DNA of 25,528 nt. It comes from Candidatus Parepulonipiscium sp. PG-Nun2H_MBin03. GTDB lineage: Bacteria; Bacillota; Clostridia; Lachnospirales; Cellulosilyticaceae. A model generated the notes under the pieces. That model did not search any database. It was not told where the DNA came from and worked only from the letters and a program-made list of their open reading frames with translations. This document shows, one piece after another, positions 14,259 to 22,776 of this stretch. Positions within the stretch are counted from its first letter, which is position 1; the number at the start of each line of letters is the position of its first letter. The position numbers and the translations under genes were made by a program. The DNA lies in assembly GCA_001995005.1 (NCBI GenBank), contig MDJN01000020.1:1-25528 (forward strand), given 5' to 3'.

Positions 14259-14825
14259 CTAGGAAAATCTTTTTTCAATAGCAACTGCCCTTTTTGGCAT
14301 TTCGCAAACTGTCTCTCGGCATATGCAGTGCCTACATTTAACAAAATCCTTATAGCATTCTTGAACTATATTTTCATTTAACATATCTCTCATCAGACTA
14401 ATTTGTTTTAATACGCATTGTCGCAATCCGTAAGTATTCTTTACTATAAAAGTTTTATTTTTATATACCAACTTTCCATAAGGCGGTCTTTTATTATATA
14501 CTTCTTCTATTATCAAAAAATATGTTATAAGCTGATATAAATCACCTTCATGCGGATAATCTTCTTTTAAAGTACCACTTTTTAATTCTAGTGGAATAAG
14601 CTGTGCGGTAAATATTTTCCTAAATATATAATCCGGCTTGCCTTGCAAGTCTAATTTTTTAGCGACTAGTAGTTTTCCTCCATTCGTATCAGTATAATAT
14701 ATTGTCGAAAACCACACTCCAACTTGTTGTTTATTAATTACACGTATATCCCACCTACTGTTATAAATTATTATAAACAAAAATATTATTCCAATAAAAA
14801 CATATATTATATTAGCATCACTCAT
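14259..14825 (-). CDS. Cas4/RecB-like PD-(D/E)XK nuclease, C-terminal half with membrane anchor
   Basis: The 188-residue protein has an N-terminal membrane segment (about 5-21) followed by the core of a Cas4-like nuclease. Asp65 is in GKPDYIF, Glu80-x-Lys82 in IPLELKSG, and the QxxxY motif spans Gln98 to Tyr102. A C-terminal Cys164-xx-Cys167-x6-Cys174 cluster is like the three cysteines that, with one N-terminal Cys, hold the Cas4 iron-sulfur cluster. It lacks the N-terminal helix, cysteine and His motif, which are found instead in the preceding overlapping gene. It shares ATGA with that gene. No cas1, cas2 or CRISPR array is present. Nuclease activity is predicted, not shown. Confidence 0.75.
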   Translation of the reverse strand: MSDANIIYVFIGIIFLFIIIYNSRWDIRVINKQQVGVWFSTIYYTDTNGGKLLVAKKLDLQGKPDYIFRKIFTAQLIPLELKSGTLKEDYPHEGDLYQLITYFLIIEEVYNKRPPYGKLVYKNKTFIVKNTYGLRQCVLKQISLMRDMLNENIVQECYKDFVKCRHCICRETVCEMPKRAVAIEKRFS

Positions 14826-14853
14826 AATACATATCCTATATATGCTAATATAA
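14807..14853 (-). other. Inverted repeat spanning the junction of the two Cas4-like halves
   Basis: A perfect 12-bp inverted repeat (14807-14818 with 14842-14853, TTATATTAGCAT and its complement) leaves a 23-nt loop. The stop of the first half and the ATG of the second lie inside the loop. In the mRNA this would be an A/U-rich hairpin over the coupling site. It could aid re-initiation or be a by-product of the coding sequence. Confidence 0.6.
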
Positions 14854-15085
14854 GCAAAATAATTATCTGCACTCTAATAACCACTTGATATTTAACATGG
14901 TATTTTTTATGAAATTTATTTCCCTTTATAAAATTATTCGTACTATTAGGATATTGCACTCCTGAATTTTTATATCTTTTATATATCTCCTTTTGTCCAT
15001 ACACTCGGTTATAATACCAACTATATGGACAATAAGTAAATCTATTTACTTCACTTGCACTAATCCTTTTTTTATTGTTGTACAT
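14822..15085 (-). CDS. Cas4-like nuclease, N-terminal half with C-terminal membrane anchor
   Basis: The 87-residue protein begins with ISASEVNRFTYCPYSWYYNR. This matches the N-terminal Cas4/RecB pattern where a Ser-x-Ser/Thr-x-Leu/Val helix leads to the first cluster cysteine (Cys19, Cys-Pro-Tyr-x-Trp). GNKFHKKYH (55-63) resembles the G-x-x-x-H active-site motif. The last 20 residues (about 68-87) are a membrane segment. Its stop overlaps the next gene's start by 4 bp, and its own ATG lies inside the 3' end of yhaM (14 bp overlap) with a modest TTAGGA site. Alone it has no catalytic Asp/Glu/Lys, so it should work with the downstream product, or both derive from one split gene. Confidence 0.7.
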   Translation of the reverse strand: MYNNKKRISASEVNRFTYCPYSWYYNRVYGQKEIYKRYKNSGVQYPNSTNNFIKGNKFHKKYHVKYQVVIRVQIIILLILAYIGYVL

Positions 15086-16016
15086 AATTTGTATTCCTAA
15101 TATTTCTGTTTAACACTTTATTAAATCCTGTATATTTTTGTTCTTGTGCATTACTTAACAATTCTTCCATCATCTTCGCTCGAGAATCCGTATAGTCTGC
15201 TAAATGCACTATCATCCCTTCTATACATTTTGGCACTTCAGGCGACCCATACTCCTGCTCACCATGATGCGATATTAATATATGTCCTATTAATAATGCC
15301 GTATCTTTGTTAAACTCATCAAATGTTGCCACTCTTTCCATCACCATCTGATACCCCAGTACAACATGCCCTATCATTTGTCCATCGTCTGTATACTCAT
15401 TTTGAGGATAGCCTGATAATTCCTTAATTTTACCAATGTCATGCAGCAAACACCCTGCTATTACTAAATCCCTATTTACATAATCATATTGCTTAGCTAA
15501 AAAGTCTCCTAACTTTGTGGTTGATATAGTGTGTTCTAATAGTCCATTAAGATATGCATGATGAACTGATTTAGCTGCAGGCTTGTTTAAAAATTGATTA
15601 TTTATCTCTTCATCATAAAAAATACTTTCAAGTAATTTTTTCAGATCCTCATTTTGTACACTCTCAATAAATGAGTATAAGCTCTCTTCTAGTTCATCCA
15701 CATTCTTTTTAGTATGAGGGATTAAGTTTTTAAGTTCATATTCTTGAGGGGTTGCTAGCCTAATTTTAAACACATTAAGTTGCAATTGCTCCAAAAACAC
15801 CGTTACTTCACCTTCAACATACACAATCTGTTCACTTTCATACTCACCAATTGAGCTATGAAATATCCAGATTTTCGCATCCACAATCCCACTAGCATCT
15901 TGAAGTTTTAGTGCTTGATAATCTTTTCCATTTTTGTTTTTTAGGATTTGTTTATTTTTCGCTATATAATATCCTTTTATTTGTGTAGAGGGTTTAAAAT
16001 CTGCTATTATATCCAT
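15072..16016 (-). CDS. yhaM: 3'-5' exoribonuclease YhaM family (OB fold plus HD domain)
   Basis: The 314-residue protein has an N-terminal OB-fold nucleic acid-binding domain (about 10-90, with DYQALKLQDASGIVDAKIW). A C-terminal HD phosphohydrolase-type domain follows, with His in LLEHT (162), the HD pair His192-Asp193 in CLLHDIGKIKEL, and further His in ILISHHGEQEYGSP. This architecture is that of YhaM, known in Gram-positives as a 3'-5' exonuclease acting on RNA and single-stranded DNA. AGGTGG lies 5 nt before the ATG and only 8 nt separate it from pgsA. Its last codons overlap the first Cas4-like half, so a nuclease pair appears in one operon. Confidence 0.93.
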   Translation of the reverse strand: MDIIADFKPSTQIKGYYIAKNKQILKNKNGKDYQALKLQDASGIVDAKIWIFHSSIGEYESEQIVYVEGEVTVFLEQLQLNVFKIRLATPQEYELKNLIPHTKKNVDELEESLYSFIESVQNEDLKKLLESIFYDEEINNQFLNKPAAKSVHHAYLNGLLEHTISTTKLGDFLAKQYDYVNRDLVIAGCLLHDIGKIKELSGYPQNEYTDDGQMIGHVVLGYQMVMERVATFDEFNKDTALLIGHILISHHGEQEYGSPEVPKCIEGMIVHLADYTDSRAKMMEELLSNAQEQKYTGFNKVLNRNIRNTNYVQQ

Positions 16017-16024
16017 ATTTCCAC

Positions 16025-16582
16025 CTATTCCTTTAAGACTTCTTTATTATCTATCATATATTTTGCACCAGATACCACTGTTAGTATTAGAGATAGGTAA
16101 GCTAGTATTAAAGCTATACTTTGTAACATTCCATTTGATATAGGACATAGATAGACAACTATCATTACCATTTGTGCCACTGTTTTTGCCTTGCCTAAAT
16201 TATTTGCTGCTACAACTATATTATTATTTGCTGCTACTAGGCGAATACCGGATATCATAAATTCTCTAAGTAGTATCAACACTACAATCCAAGCCGGCAA
16301 CACCCCATTCGGCACCTTATCTCCTAGATATATTAAAGCTATCATAGCTGTTGCAACTAGCATTTTATCCGCAAGTGGATCCATAAACTTTCCTAAGTTA
16401 GTAACTAAATTTAATTTTCTAGCCAAGTATCCGTCTAAAAAGTCAGTTAAGCTTGCTACTATAAAAATAAGCAACGCTACCCACAATGTAGTTAGGATAT
16501 CAAATATCGGAATCCATATAACCGCCATAAATACAAACACTAGTATAACTCTAAGAATAGTTAATTTATTTGCAATATTCAT
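16025..16582 (-). CDS. pgsA: CDP-diacylglycerol-glycerol-3-phosphate 3-phosphatidyltransferase
   Basis: The 185-residue membrane enzyme makes phosphatidylglycerol phosphate from CDP-diacylglycerol and glycerol 3-phosphate. It has the CDP-alcohol phosphotransferase signature, Asp-Gly-x2-Ala-Arg-x8-Gly-x3-Asp-x3-Asp, seen as DFLDGYLARKLN followed by NLGKFMDPLADKML. Several membrane helices follow. The ATG at 16582 is chosen because a GGAG site lies about 7 nt upstream and the protein then begins MNIANKLTILRV as in homologues; the frame reaches a TTG at 16594 that overlaps this site. It overlaps the end of rimO by 17 bp. The rimO-pgsA pairing is common in Clostridia. Confidence 0.95.
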   Translation of the reverse strand: MNIANKLTILRVILVFVFMAVIWIPIFDILTTLWVALLIFIVASLTDFLDGYLARKLNLVTNLGKFMDPLADKMLVATAMIALIYLGDKVPNGVLPAWIVVLILLREFMISGIRLVAANNNIVVAANNLGKAKTVAQMVMIVVYLCPISNGMLQSIALILAYLSLILTVVSGAKYMIDNKEVLKE

Positions 16583-17903
16583 AAATTTCTCCAATCAAAT
16601 CATACTTTTGTGCATGAATAATTTTTACATCTACATAATCTCCCGTAATCAGCTCCCCGGTGTATTCTATAAATACATTTGCATCCACATCTGGTGCATC
16701 TTGGTATGTTCGTCCTATATATACATCTTCGCCTGTTATCTTGCTTTCTATCAGAACTTTAAATATTTCCCCCACTTTTTTGCTAGCAATATTTGAGGCT
16801 ATGTCATATTGTATATTCATAATGATATCTTTTCTTTCTAGCTTTGTGTCTTCATCAATTTGGTTTGCCATCTTTGCTGCCGGCGTACCCTCTTCTTGAG
16901 AATACGTAAAGACCCCTAGGTGGTCAAATTTTACTTCTTCAACAAAATCTACTAAATTAGCAAAATCTTCCTCCGTTTCTTCCGGAAATCCTACTATCAA
17001 AGTAGTTCTCAGCGTAATATTTGGGATATCAGCACGTAATTTTGCAATTGTCTCTCTTAATAAATTATTATTACTTTTTCTATTCATTCGTTTTAAAACT
17101 CTATCCGAAGAATGTTGTATTGGCATATCTAAATATTTGCATACTTTAGAATTTACTTTAATCTCTGCAATTAACTCATCTGTTATATTTTCAGGATAAC
17201 AATATAATATTCTAATCCATTCTATTCCCTCTATCTTTGCAAGTTTAGCAAGTAATTTAGCTAATGTAGTCCCTATGTCAACGCCATACATTGTAGTATC
17301 TTGTGCAACCAATATTATCTCACTAACCCCATCTTTTGCAAGTCCTGATACTTCATATATAATTTTATCCATAGGACGACTTCTATATTTTCCTCTCAGG
17401 CTAGGTATTATGCAATATGTGCATAGATTGTCACACCCTTCGGCTATTTTTATATATGCGAAATGCCCAGAAGTAGTTAAAATTCGTGGCATATCCTCTA
17501 TATGAATTTTATTAATATCTTCAAAATACGTTTTGGGACTAGTCTTTCCTATAATACTTCTTGCAATATGTGCTATTTTATCATAAGAAGTTGTGCCTAT
17601 AACTGCATCAACTTCTGGCATCTCTTCTAAGATTTCTTCTTTATATCTTTGTGCCATGCATCCTGTTACAATCAAGACTTTGCATTTTCCTGTTTGCTTA
17701 TATTGAGCCACTTCTAGTATCTGCTCAATGCTTTCATTTTTTGCCTCTTCAATAAAACAACAAGTGTTTACCACCAATACATCTGCTGATTGCTCTTCTG
17801 AGATTAGCGTAAACCCATCTTTATGCAACAAACCCAGCATATGCTCGCTGTCTACTAAATTTTTATCGCATCCAAGTGATACGAATGCTACTGTATTTAA
17901 CAA
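16566..17903 (-). CDS. rimO: Ribosomal protein S12 methylthiotransferase
   Basis: The 445-residue radical-SAM enzyme adds a methylthio group to an aspartate of ribosomal protein S12. The N-terminal UPF0004 domain has cluster cysteines Cys12 (VSLGCDKNLVDSE), one of Cys48/Cys49 (NTCCFIEEAKNES) and Cys82 (TGCMAQRYKEE). The radical-SAM site is Cys157-x3-Cys161-x2-Cys164, followed by IPSLRGKYRSR. A TRAM domain ends the protein. The start is taken as TTG at 17903 because AAAGGTG lies about 8 nt upstream and the protein begins directly at the conserved strand. The frame continues upstream inside folD without a conserved product. The start lies 2 nt after the folD stop. Confidence 0.95.
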   Translation of the reverse strand: MLNTVAFVSLGCDKNLVDSEHMLGLLHKDGFTLISEEQSADVLVVNTCCFIEEAKNESIEQILEVAQYKQTGKCKVLIVTGCMAQRYKEEILEEMPEVDAVIGTTSYDKIAHIARSIIGKTSPKTYFEDINKIHIEDMPRILTTSGHFAYIKIAEGCDNLCTYCIIPSLRGKYRSRPMDKIIYEVSGLAKDGVSEIILVAQDTTMYGVDIGTTLAKLLAKLAKIEGIEWIRILYCYPENITDELIAEIKVNSKVCKYLDMPIQHSSDRVLKRMNRKSNNNLLRETIAKLRADIPNITLRTTLIVGFPEETEEDFANLVDFVEEVKFDHLGVFTYSQEEGTPAAKMANQIDEDTKLERKDIIMNIQYDIASNIASKKVGEIFKVLIESKITGEDVYIGRTYQDAPDVDANVFIEYTGELITGDYVDVKIIHAQKYDLIGEIYEYCK

Positions 17904-17905
17904 TT

Positions 17906-18751
17906 TTAATTCACCTTTCTTACTGCGGATGTTACACAATTTTTCATAAGCATTGCTACCGTCATAGGTCCAACCCCTCCTGGAACAGGAGTTATAAAAC
18001 TTGCTGCACCTATGCACGATGCATAGTCAACATCACCACACAATTTCCCATCTTTATCTTTATTAATACCTACATCTATTATAACTGCACCTTTTTTTAT
18101 CATATCTCCTGTTACTAAATTTATCTGACCTGTTGCTGATATTATTATATCCGCATCTTTAATTTGCTCATATAAATTATTCGTCTTTGAATGGCATATA
18201 GTTACAGTAGCATTTTCATTCAGCAACAGCATGCTAAGCGGTTTCCCAACCAAACTACTCCTACCAATAATTACACATTTTTGTGAATCTATTGGTATTT
18301 CATATCGTTTTAGCAGCTCTATAATTCCGATAGGTGTACAACTTATAAAATTTGGAGTGCCACTTATTAAAGCTCCTAAGTTTTCATGGCAAAATCCATC
18401 TACATCCTTATTCTTATCTATTGATTGCACCACCTCATCCGTATTTATGTGATTTGGCAAAGGAAGCTGAATTAATATTCCATCAACAGTATTATCGTTA
18501 TTTAAAACTTCTACTAGCTCCATTATTTGGCCAGTCGTTGTTTCTTCTGGCAATTTATATATAAAAGACTTAATGCCTATATACTCGCAGGCTTTTCTCT
18601 TATTTCTTACATAAATCTCCGAAGCTTTGTTATCCCCAACCATTATAACAGCTAGACCAACATTCAACCCCAGTGCAATCTCTTTCTTCAATTCTTCTTT
18701 AATGATAGATGAAATTTTACTTCCATCTATCACTTTTGTATCTATATCCAT
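17906..18751 (-). CDS. folD: Bifunctional methylene-THF dehydrogenase/methenyl-THF cyclohydrolase
   Basis: The 281-residue FolD interconverts 5,10-methylene-THF and 10-formyl-THF with NAD(P). The active-site Lys51 lies in SEIYVRNKRKACE. GILIQLPLP, NKDVDGFC, the nucleotide-binding IGRSSLVGKPLSMLL and TPVPGGVGPMTVAML follow in order. Its ATG overlaps the fhs stop by one base (TAATG), so the two consecutive C1 enzymes are coupled. The pair supplies C1 units for purines and formyl-Met, and in acetogens runs the methyl branch. No other Wood-Ljungdahl gene is visible here. Confidence 0.97.
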   Translation of the reverse strand: MDIDTKVIDGSKISSIIKEELKKEIALGLNVGLAVIMVGDNKASEIYVRNKRKACEYIGIKSFIYKLPEETTTGQIMELVEVLNNDNTVDGILIQLPLPNHINTDEVVQSIDKNKDVDGFCHENLGALISGTPNFISCTPIGIIELLKRYEIPIDSQKCVIIGRSSLVGKPLSMLLLNENATVTICHSKTNNLYEQIKDADIIISATGQINLVTGDMIKKGAVIIDVGINKDKDGKLCGDVDYASCIGAASFITPVPGGVGPMTVAMLMKNCVTSAVRKVN

Positions 18752-20415
18752 TAAAATAACCCCGTTACTACGCCAGCATCATCTATATCAATTCTTTCTG
18801 CAGCTGGCACTTTTGGAAGTCCTGGCATTGTCATAACACTCCCTGTTAATGCTACAACAAAGCCTGCTCCTGCTGATATTCTAACTTCTTTTATTGTAGT
18901 AACAAAATTAGTTGGGGCACCCAGCAAGTTTGGATTATCCGAGAATGAATATTGATTTTTCGCCATACACACTGGTAAGCTAGAAAAGCCCATACTTTCA
19001 ATTTGGTCAATAGCTCTTTTTGCAGCCGGTTCTATTTTGATGTCACTCGCTCCATATATTGAAGTGGCAATTTTTCTTATTTTATCCGTTATGCTTAACT
19101 GTGCTGGGTATAAATACTCAAATTCCGCAGGTTGATTTTCTAGCACATCCACTACTGCATGAGCAAGCTCAACCCCGCCTTCGCCGCCTAACTCCCATAC
19201 TTTAGATATGGTAAATCTGGCACCAGCTGCATCACAAATTTGTTTAACCAAATCCATCTCTTCATCAGAATCAGTAATAAATGCATTTAGCGTAACTATT
19301 ACTGGTACTCCAAACTGCTTTAGATTTTGTATATGTTTCTTAAGGTTACTTGCCCCTTGCTCCAGTACTTCTAAATTTGGTAATTCATTTTTACCCGCAT
19401 ATCCATTGTGCTTTAATGCACGAATTGTTGTTACCAATACAATAGCATCTGGAGAAATGCCCGCTTGCCTACACTTTATATCCATAAACTTTTCTGCACC
19501 TAAATCTGCACCAAATCCAGCTTCTGTTACAGTAATATCCGCAAGCTTTAACGCAAGTTTTGTAGCTCTTATACTATTTGAGCCATGTGCAATATTTGCA
19601 AAAGGCCCACCATGCATCAATACTGGAGTATTTTCTAGCGTTTGTACTAAATTTGGATTTATTGCATCTTTTAATAATGTGGCCATAGCTCCTTGTGCTT
19701 TTAAGTCCTTTGCTGTCACTGGTTGCTTATCATAAGTATACCCAATAATTATGTTTCCTAACTTAGTTTTTAAATCTGCCAAATCATTTGCAAGGCATAA
19801 AATAGCCATAACTTCTGATGCTACGGTAATCATAAAGCCATCTTGGCGTATCACTCCATTCAAATGAGAGCCTATGCCTACAATTACTTCACGTAAAACT
19901 CTGTCATTCAAATCAACACACCTTTTAAATGTGATACTAGCTGGGTCAATATTTAACGTATTCCCTTGATGAATATGGTTATCTATTATAGACGCTAATA
20001 AATTATTTGCAGCTCCCACCGCATGAATGTCACCTGTAAAATGCAGGTTTATATCCTCCATAGGCACTACTTGTGCATACCCTCCTCCAGCGGCTCCTCC
20101 TTTTATACCAAAGCAAGGACCTAGAGAAGGTTCTCTTAATGCGATAATAGCATTTTTACCTATTTTGTTTAACGCTTGTCCCAATCCTACTGTAATTGTA
20201 GTTTTACCCTCACCCGCTGGTGTTGGGTTTGTGGCAGTTACCAAGACTAGCTTCCCTGTTTTATTATTAGCCACCTTATCATAAACTGAATTAGCAATTT
20301 TGGCTTTATATTTGCCATACCATTCAATATCATCTTCATCCAATCCTATCTTTTTTGCCACCTCACCAATCGGTAACATATTTGCTGTTTGTGCAATCTC
20401 TAAATCTGTTTTCAT
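18751..20415 (-). CDS. fhs: Formate-tetrahydrofolate ligase
   Basis: The 554-residue enzyme forms 10-formyl-THF from formate, THF and ATP. The P-loop is TPAGEGKTTITVGLGQAL (65-82). Other family segments include ALREPSLGPCFGIKGGAAGGGYAQV (113 onward), HFTGDIHAV, TEAGFGADLGAEKF and the C-terminal TGSVMTMPGLPKVPAAERID. The length is standard. The ATG has AGGAGT 7-8 nt upstream and follows ftsK by 26 bp. Its position between ftsK and rimO is unusual: in many Clostridia those two are adjacent or nearly so. Confidence 0.97.
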   Translation of the reverse strand: MKTDLEIAQTANMLPIGEVAKKIGLDEDDIEWYGKYKAKIANSVYDKVANNKTGKLVLVTATNPTPAGEGKTTITVGLGQALNKIGKNAIIALREPSLGPCFGIKGGAAGGGYAQVVPMEDINLHFTGDIHAVGAANNLLASIIDNHIHQGNTLNIDPASITFKRCVDLNDRVLREVIVGIGSHLNGVIRQDGFMITVASEVMAILCLANDLADLKTKLGNIIIGYTYDKQPVTAKDLKAQGAMATLLKDAINPNLVQTLENTPVLMHGGPFANIAHGSNSIRATKLALKLADITVTEAGFGADLGAEKFMDIKCRQAGISPDAIVLVTTIRALKHNGYAGKNELPNLEVLEQGASNLKKHIQNLKQFGVPVIVTLNAFITDSDEEMDLVKQICDAAGARFTISKVWELGGEGGVELAHAVVDVLENQPAEFEYLYPAQLSITDKIRKIATSIYGASDIKIEPAAKRAIDQIESMGFSSLPVCMAKNQYSFSDNPNLLGAPTNFVTTIKEVRISAGAGFVVALTGSVMTMPGLPKVPAAERIDIDDAGVVTGLF

Positions 20416-20441
20416 TTTTTCTACTCCTTACTAAATTACTT

Positions 20442-22694
20442 TTACTTATTATCTCTAGATAACACAACTCGTGGCTTTGAGCCTTCATCAGGGCCCACAA
20501 ATCCTCTATCTTCTAATTCTTCCATAAGTCGTGCTGCTCTATTAAATCCTATCCTAAAATATCTTTGCAACATAGATATAGATACTTTTTCTTTACCTTC
20601 TAGTATTTCTATAGCCTGTGGCAAAAGCTCATCTTCTGAATTTTGTTCTAGTTTTATTGTTGGTTTTTCTAATGCCATAAGCACATCTTGTTTATAGTCG
20701 GCATTTGCATGTACTTTAACTGAATTTACAATCGTTTCAACTTCTTTATCAGATATAAATGCTCCTTGTATGCGAATAGGCTTTGATTCTCCTATCGGAT
20801 TAAATAACATATCTCCTTTGCCCAATAGTTTTTCTGCCCCTACCGAATCTAGTATAGTTCTTGAATCTATACCTGAAGATACTGAAAAGGCAAGTCGAGA
20901 CGGAATATTCGCCTTTATTACCCCTGTTATTACATCAACTGATGGCCTTTGAGTAGCTATTACAAGATGTATCCCCGCTGCCCGTGCCATCTGTGCCAAT
21001 CTACATATTGAATCTTCCACGTCTTTTGCTGCTGTCATCATCAAATCCGCAAGCTCATCTATTATTATAACTATTTGTGGCATCTTTTGGCTAGGCTCTT
21101 TTTCATTAAAACCTTTCATATCTCTAACGCCATTTTCGGCAAAAGCACTGTATCTTTTTGTCATCTCATTTACCGCCCAGCCTAATGCACCAGCTGCCTT
21201 CTTAGGGTCAGTCACCACTGGTATTAAAAGATGAGGTATTCCGTTATATATACTAAGCTCCACTACCTTCGGGTCAATCATAATAAGCTTCACTTCATCG
21301 GGCTTTGCCTTATATAATATGCTTGTAATTAACGTATTAATGCATACACTTTTACCAGAGCCGGTTGCCCCTGCTATGAGTATGTGTGGCATCTTTGCAA
21401 TATCTGCTATCACAGGTTTACCAGAAATATCTTTTCCCAGTGCAAATGCAAGCTTTGACGGAAATTCATTAAACCCATTGCTGTCTATTACATCTTTTAA
21501 GTAAACTATTTCCGTACTTGCATTTGGAATTTCTATACCAACTGCAGATTTGCCCGGTATGGGTGCTTCTATACGCACACCTCGTGCAGCTAAATTTAGT
21601 GCTATATCATCTGCTAGATTTACAATTTTACTAACCTTAACGCCTTGTTTTGGTACAAGTTCATACCTTGTAACAGACGGTCCCTTATGGATTTGTACCA
21701 CTTTGGCTTCCACACCAAAACTTAATAGTGTCTCTTCTAGTCTATGTGCACGTTCCATTAAGTCCTTCGATGTTTCTTGATTAACATATGATTTTTCATT
21801 ATACGCCAATAAATTTACATTCGGAAAATGATATATATTTCCACTCATTCTTAATGTGCCGGTATCATTGTTATTTAAAGTCATCTGCACGGGCTTAGTA
21901 AAGTTAGGTAAAGTTATCTCACTATTTGTTGTTTCTATTGTACTCGGAGTATCATAGCTATGAATTTTTGCCGGTGCACTGCTATGGCTTGTCTGTACTA
22001 TATCATAATTAGTTATCATATCATAACTATCAGATTTTGCCGGCTCATTTCGGGGCATCTCTTTTTTTTTGGGCTTAGACATATTTGATGGTTTTTTAGT
22101 AGGTGTATGCTTTTTTTGCTGCATATTAATTGGTATCTCTTCAGTCATCTTGACAAGTTCTCGCAACTTTTTCATTAACGGATACTCTGTAAGCGTCACA
22201 ATCCACATTGCTATCAAAATTATAATCAAAATATATGTTCCATATACTCCTACTAATTTTAATGAAATTTCTGATAAAGTTGCACCTATAAAACCGCCGT
22301 TTCTAAAACTTCCTTCTGTAAAATATGTAGCATCTATAATTCTAATACCTTCTTTAGAACTATAATTAATTAGGTGTGCAACCATTGTCGTTATTATAAG
22401 CATAGGCAGAACAACAACAAAATTTTCTCTTACAGCTTCAAAGTTATGCTTAAGATATGTCCATCCTAAAAATATAACGTATATCGGTAAAATATATCCG
22501 GATATACCCAGCAATCCGACTAGTAATTTTCTAATTCCCAGCCCTATAAATCCTGTGTTTGCGGTAAACAAACTTACTAAAATCAATAAACAAATTCCTA
22601 TTATGCTAAGACCTATTATCTCATTATTCATAGGATTAGCCTTCTTAAGTACTTTTTTAGTCACTATTTTTTTAGCGACTGCTTTTTTCGCCAT
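20442..22694 (-). CDS. ftsK: DNA translocase FtsK/SpoIIIE
   Basis: The 750-residue translocase pumps DNA through the closing septum at division or into the forespore. A Lys/Ala-rich start is followed by about four membrane helices between residues 25 and 170. A Lys/Pro/Ser-rich linker follows to about 300, then the alpha/beta motor with Walker A GATGSGKS (442-449) and Walker B IVIIIDELADLM (541-552). A C-terminal gamma winged helix contains GFNRAARLMEELEDRGFVGP. The start at 22694 is set by a GGGGGGAG site and the typical Met-Ala-Lys-Lys opening; the open frame further upstream overlaps ylzJ and is not conserved. Placement right after tepA-ylzJ matches spoIIIE of Bacillus. Confidence 0.96.
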   Translation of the reverse strand: MAKKAVAKKIVTKKVLKKANPMNNEIIGLSIIGICLLILVSLFTANTGFIGLGIRKLLVGLLGISGYILPIYVIFLGWTYLKHNFEAVRENFVVVLPMLIITTMVAHLINYSSKEGIRIIDATYFTEGSFRNGGFIGATLSEISLKLVGVYGTYILIIILIAMWIVTLTEYPLMKKLRELVKMTEEIPINMQQKKHTPTKKPSNMSKPKKKEMPRNEPAKSDSYDMITNYDIVQTSHSSAPAKIHSYDTPSTIETTNSEITLPNFTKPVQMTLNNNDTGTLRMSGNIYHFPNVNLLAYNEKSYVNQETSKDLMERAHRLEETLLSFGVEAKVVQIHKGPSVTRYELVPKQGVKVSKIVNLADDIALNLAARGVRIEAPIPGKSAVGIEIPNASTEIVYLKDVIDSNGFNEFPSKLAFALGKDISGKPVIADIAKMPHILIAGATGSGKSVCINTLITSILYKAKPDEVKLIMIDPKVVELSIYNGIPHLLIPVVTDPKKAAGALGWAVNEMTKRYSAFAENGVRDMKGFNEKEPSQKMPQIVIIIDELADLMMTAAKDVEDSICRLAQMARAAGIHLVIATQRPSVDVITGVIKANIPSRLAFSVSSGIDSRTILDSVGAEKLLGKGDMLFNPIGESKPIRIQGAFISDKEVETIVNSVKVHANADYKQDVLMALEKPTIKLEQNSEDELLPQAIEILEGKEKVSISMLQRYFRIGFNRAARLMEELEDRGFVGPDEGSKPRVVLSRDNK

Positions 22695-22731
22695 ATTCAC
22701 TCCCCCCATATGATGGTAGATAATTATGTAC

Positions 22732-22755
22732 GGGCCGGACATCTGTCCATAGCCC
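22732..22755 (-). other. Small GC-rich hairpin in the ftsK leader
   Basis: GGGC and GCCC flank GGAC-ATCT-GTCC with a small internal loop, between the ylzJ stop and the ftsK start. There is no U-tract, so it is not a plain terminator. It may be an mRNA processing or stability element, or chance. Confidence 0.4.
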
Positions 22756-22776
22756 AATAAATATATACTTATTATA

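Noticed and set aside
14822..14860. Programmed -1 frameshift joining the two Cas4-like halves
   Set aside because: I find no X-XXY-YYZ slippery heptamer before the stop, and the ATGA overlap offers a simpler re-initiation route.
19208..19735. 175-codon open frame antisense to fhs
   Set aside because: It is contained within fhs, has low-complexity composition and no initiation signals.
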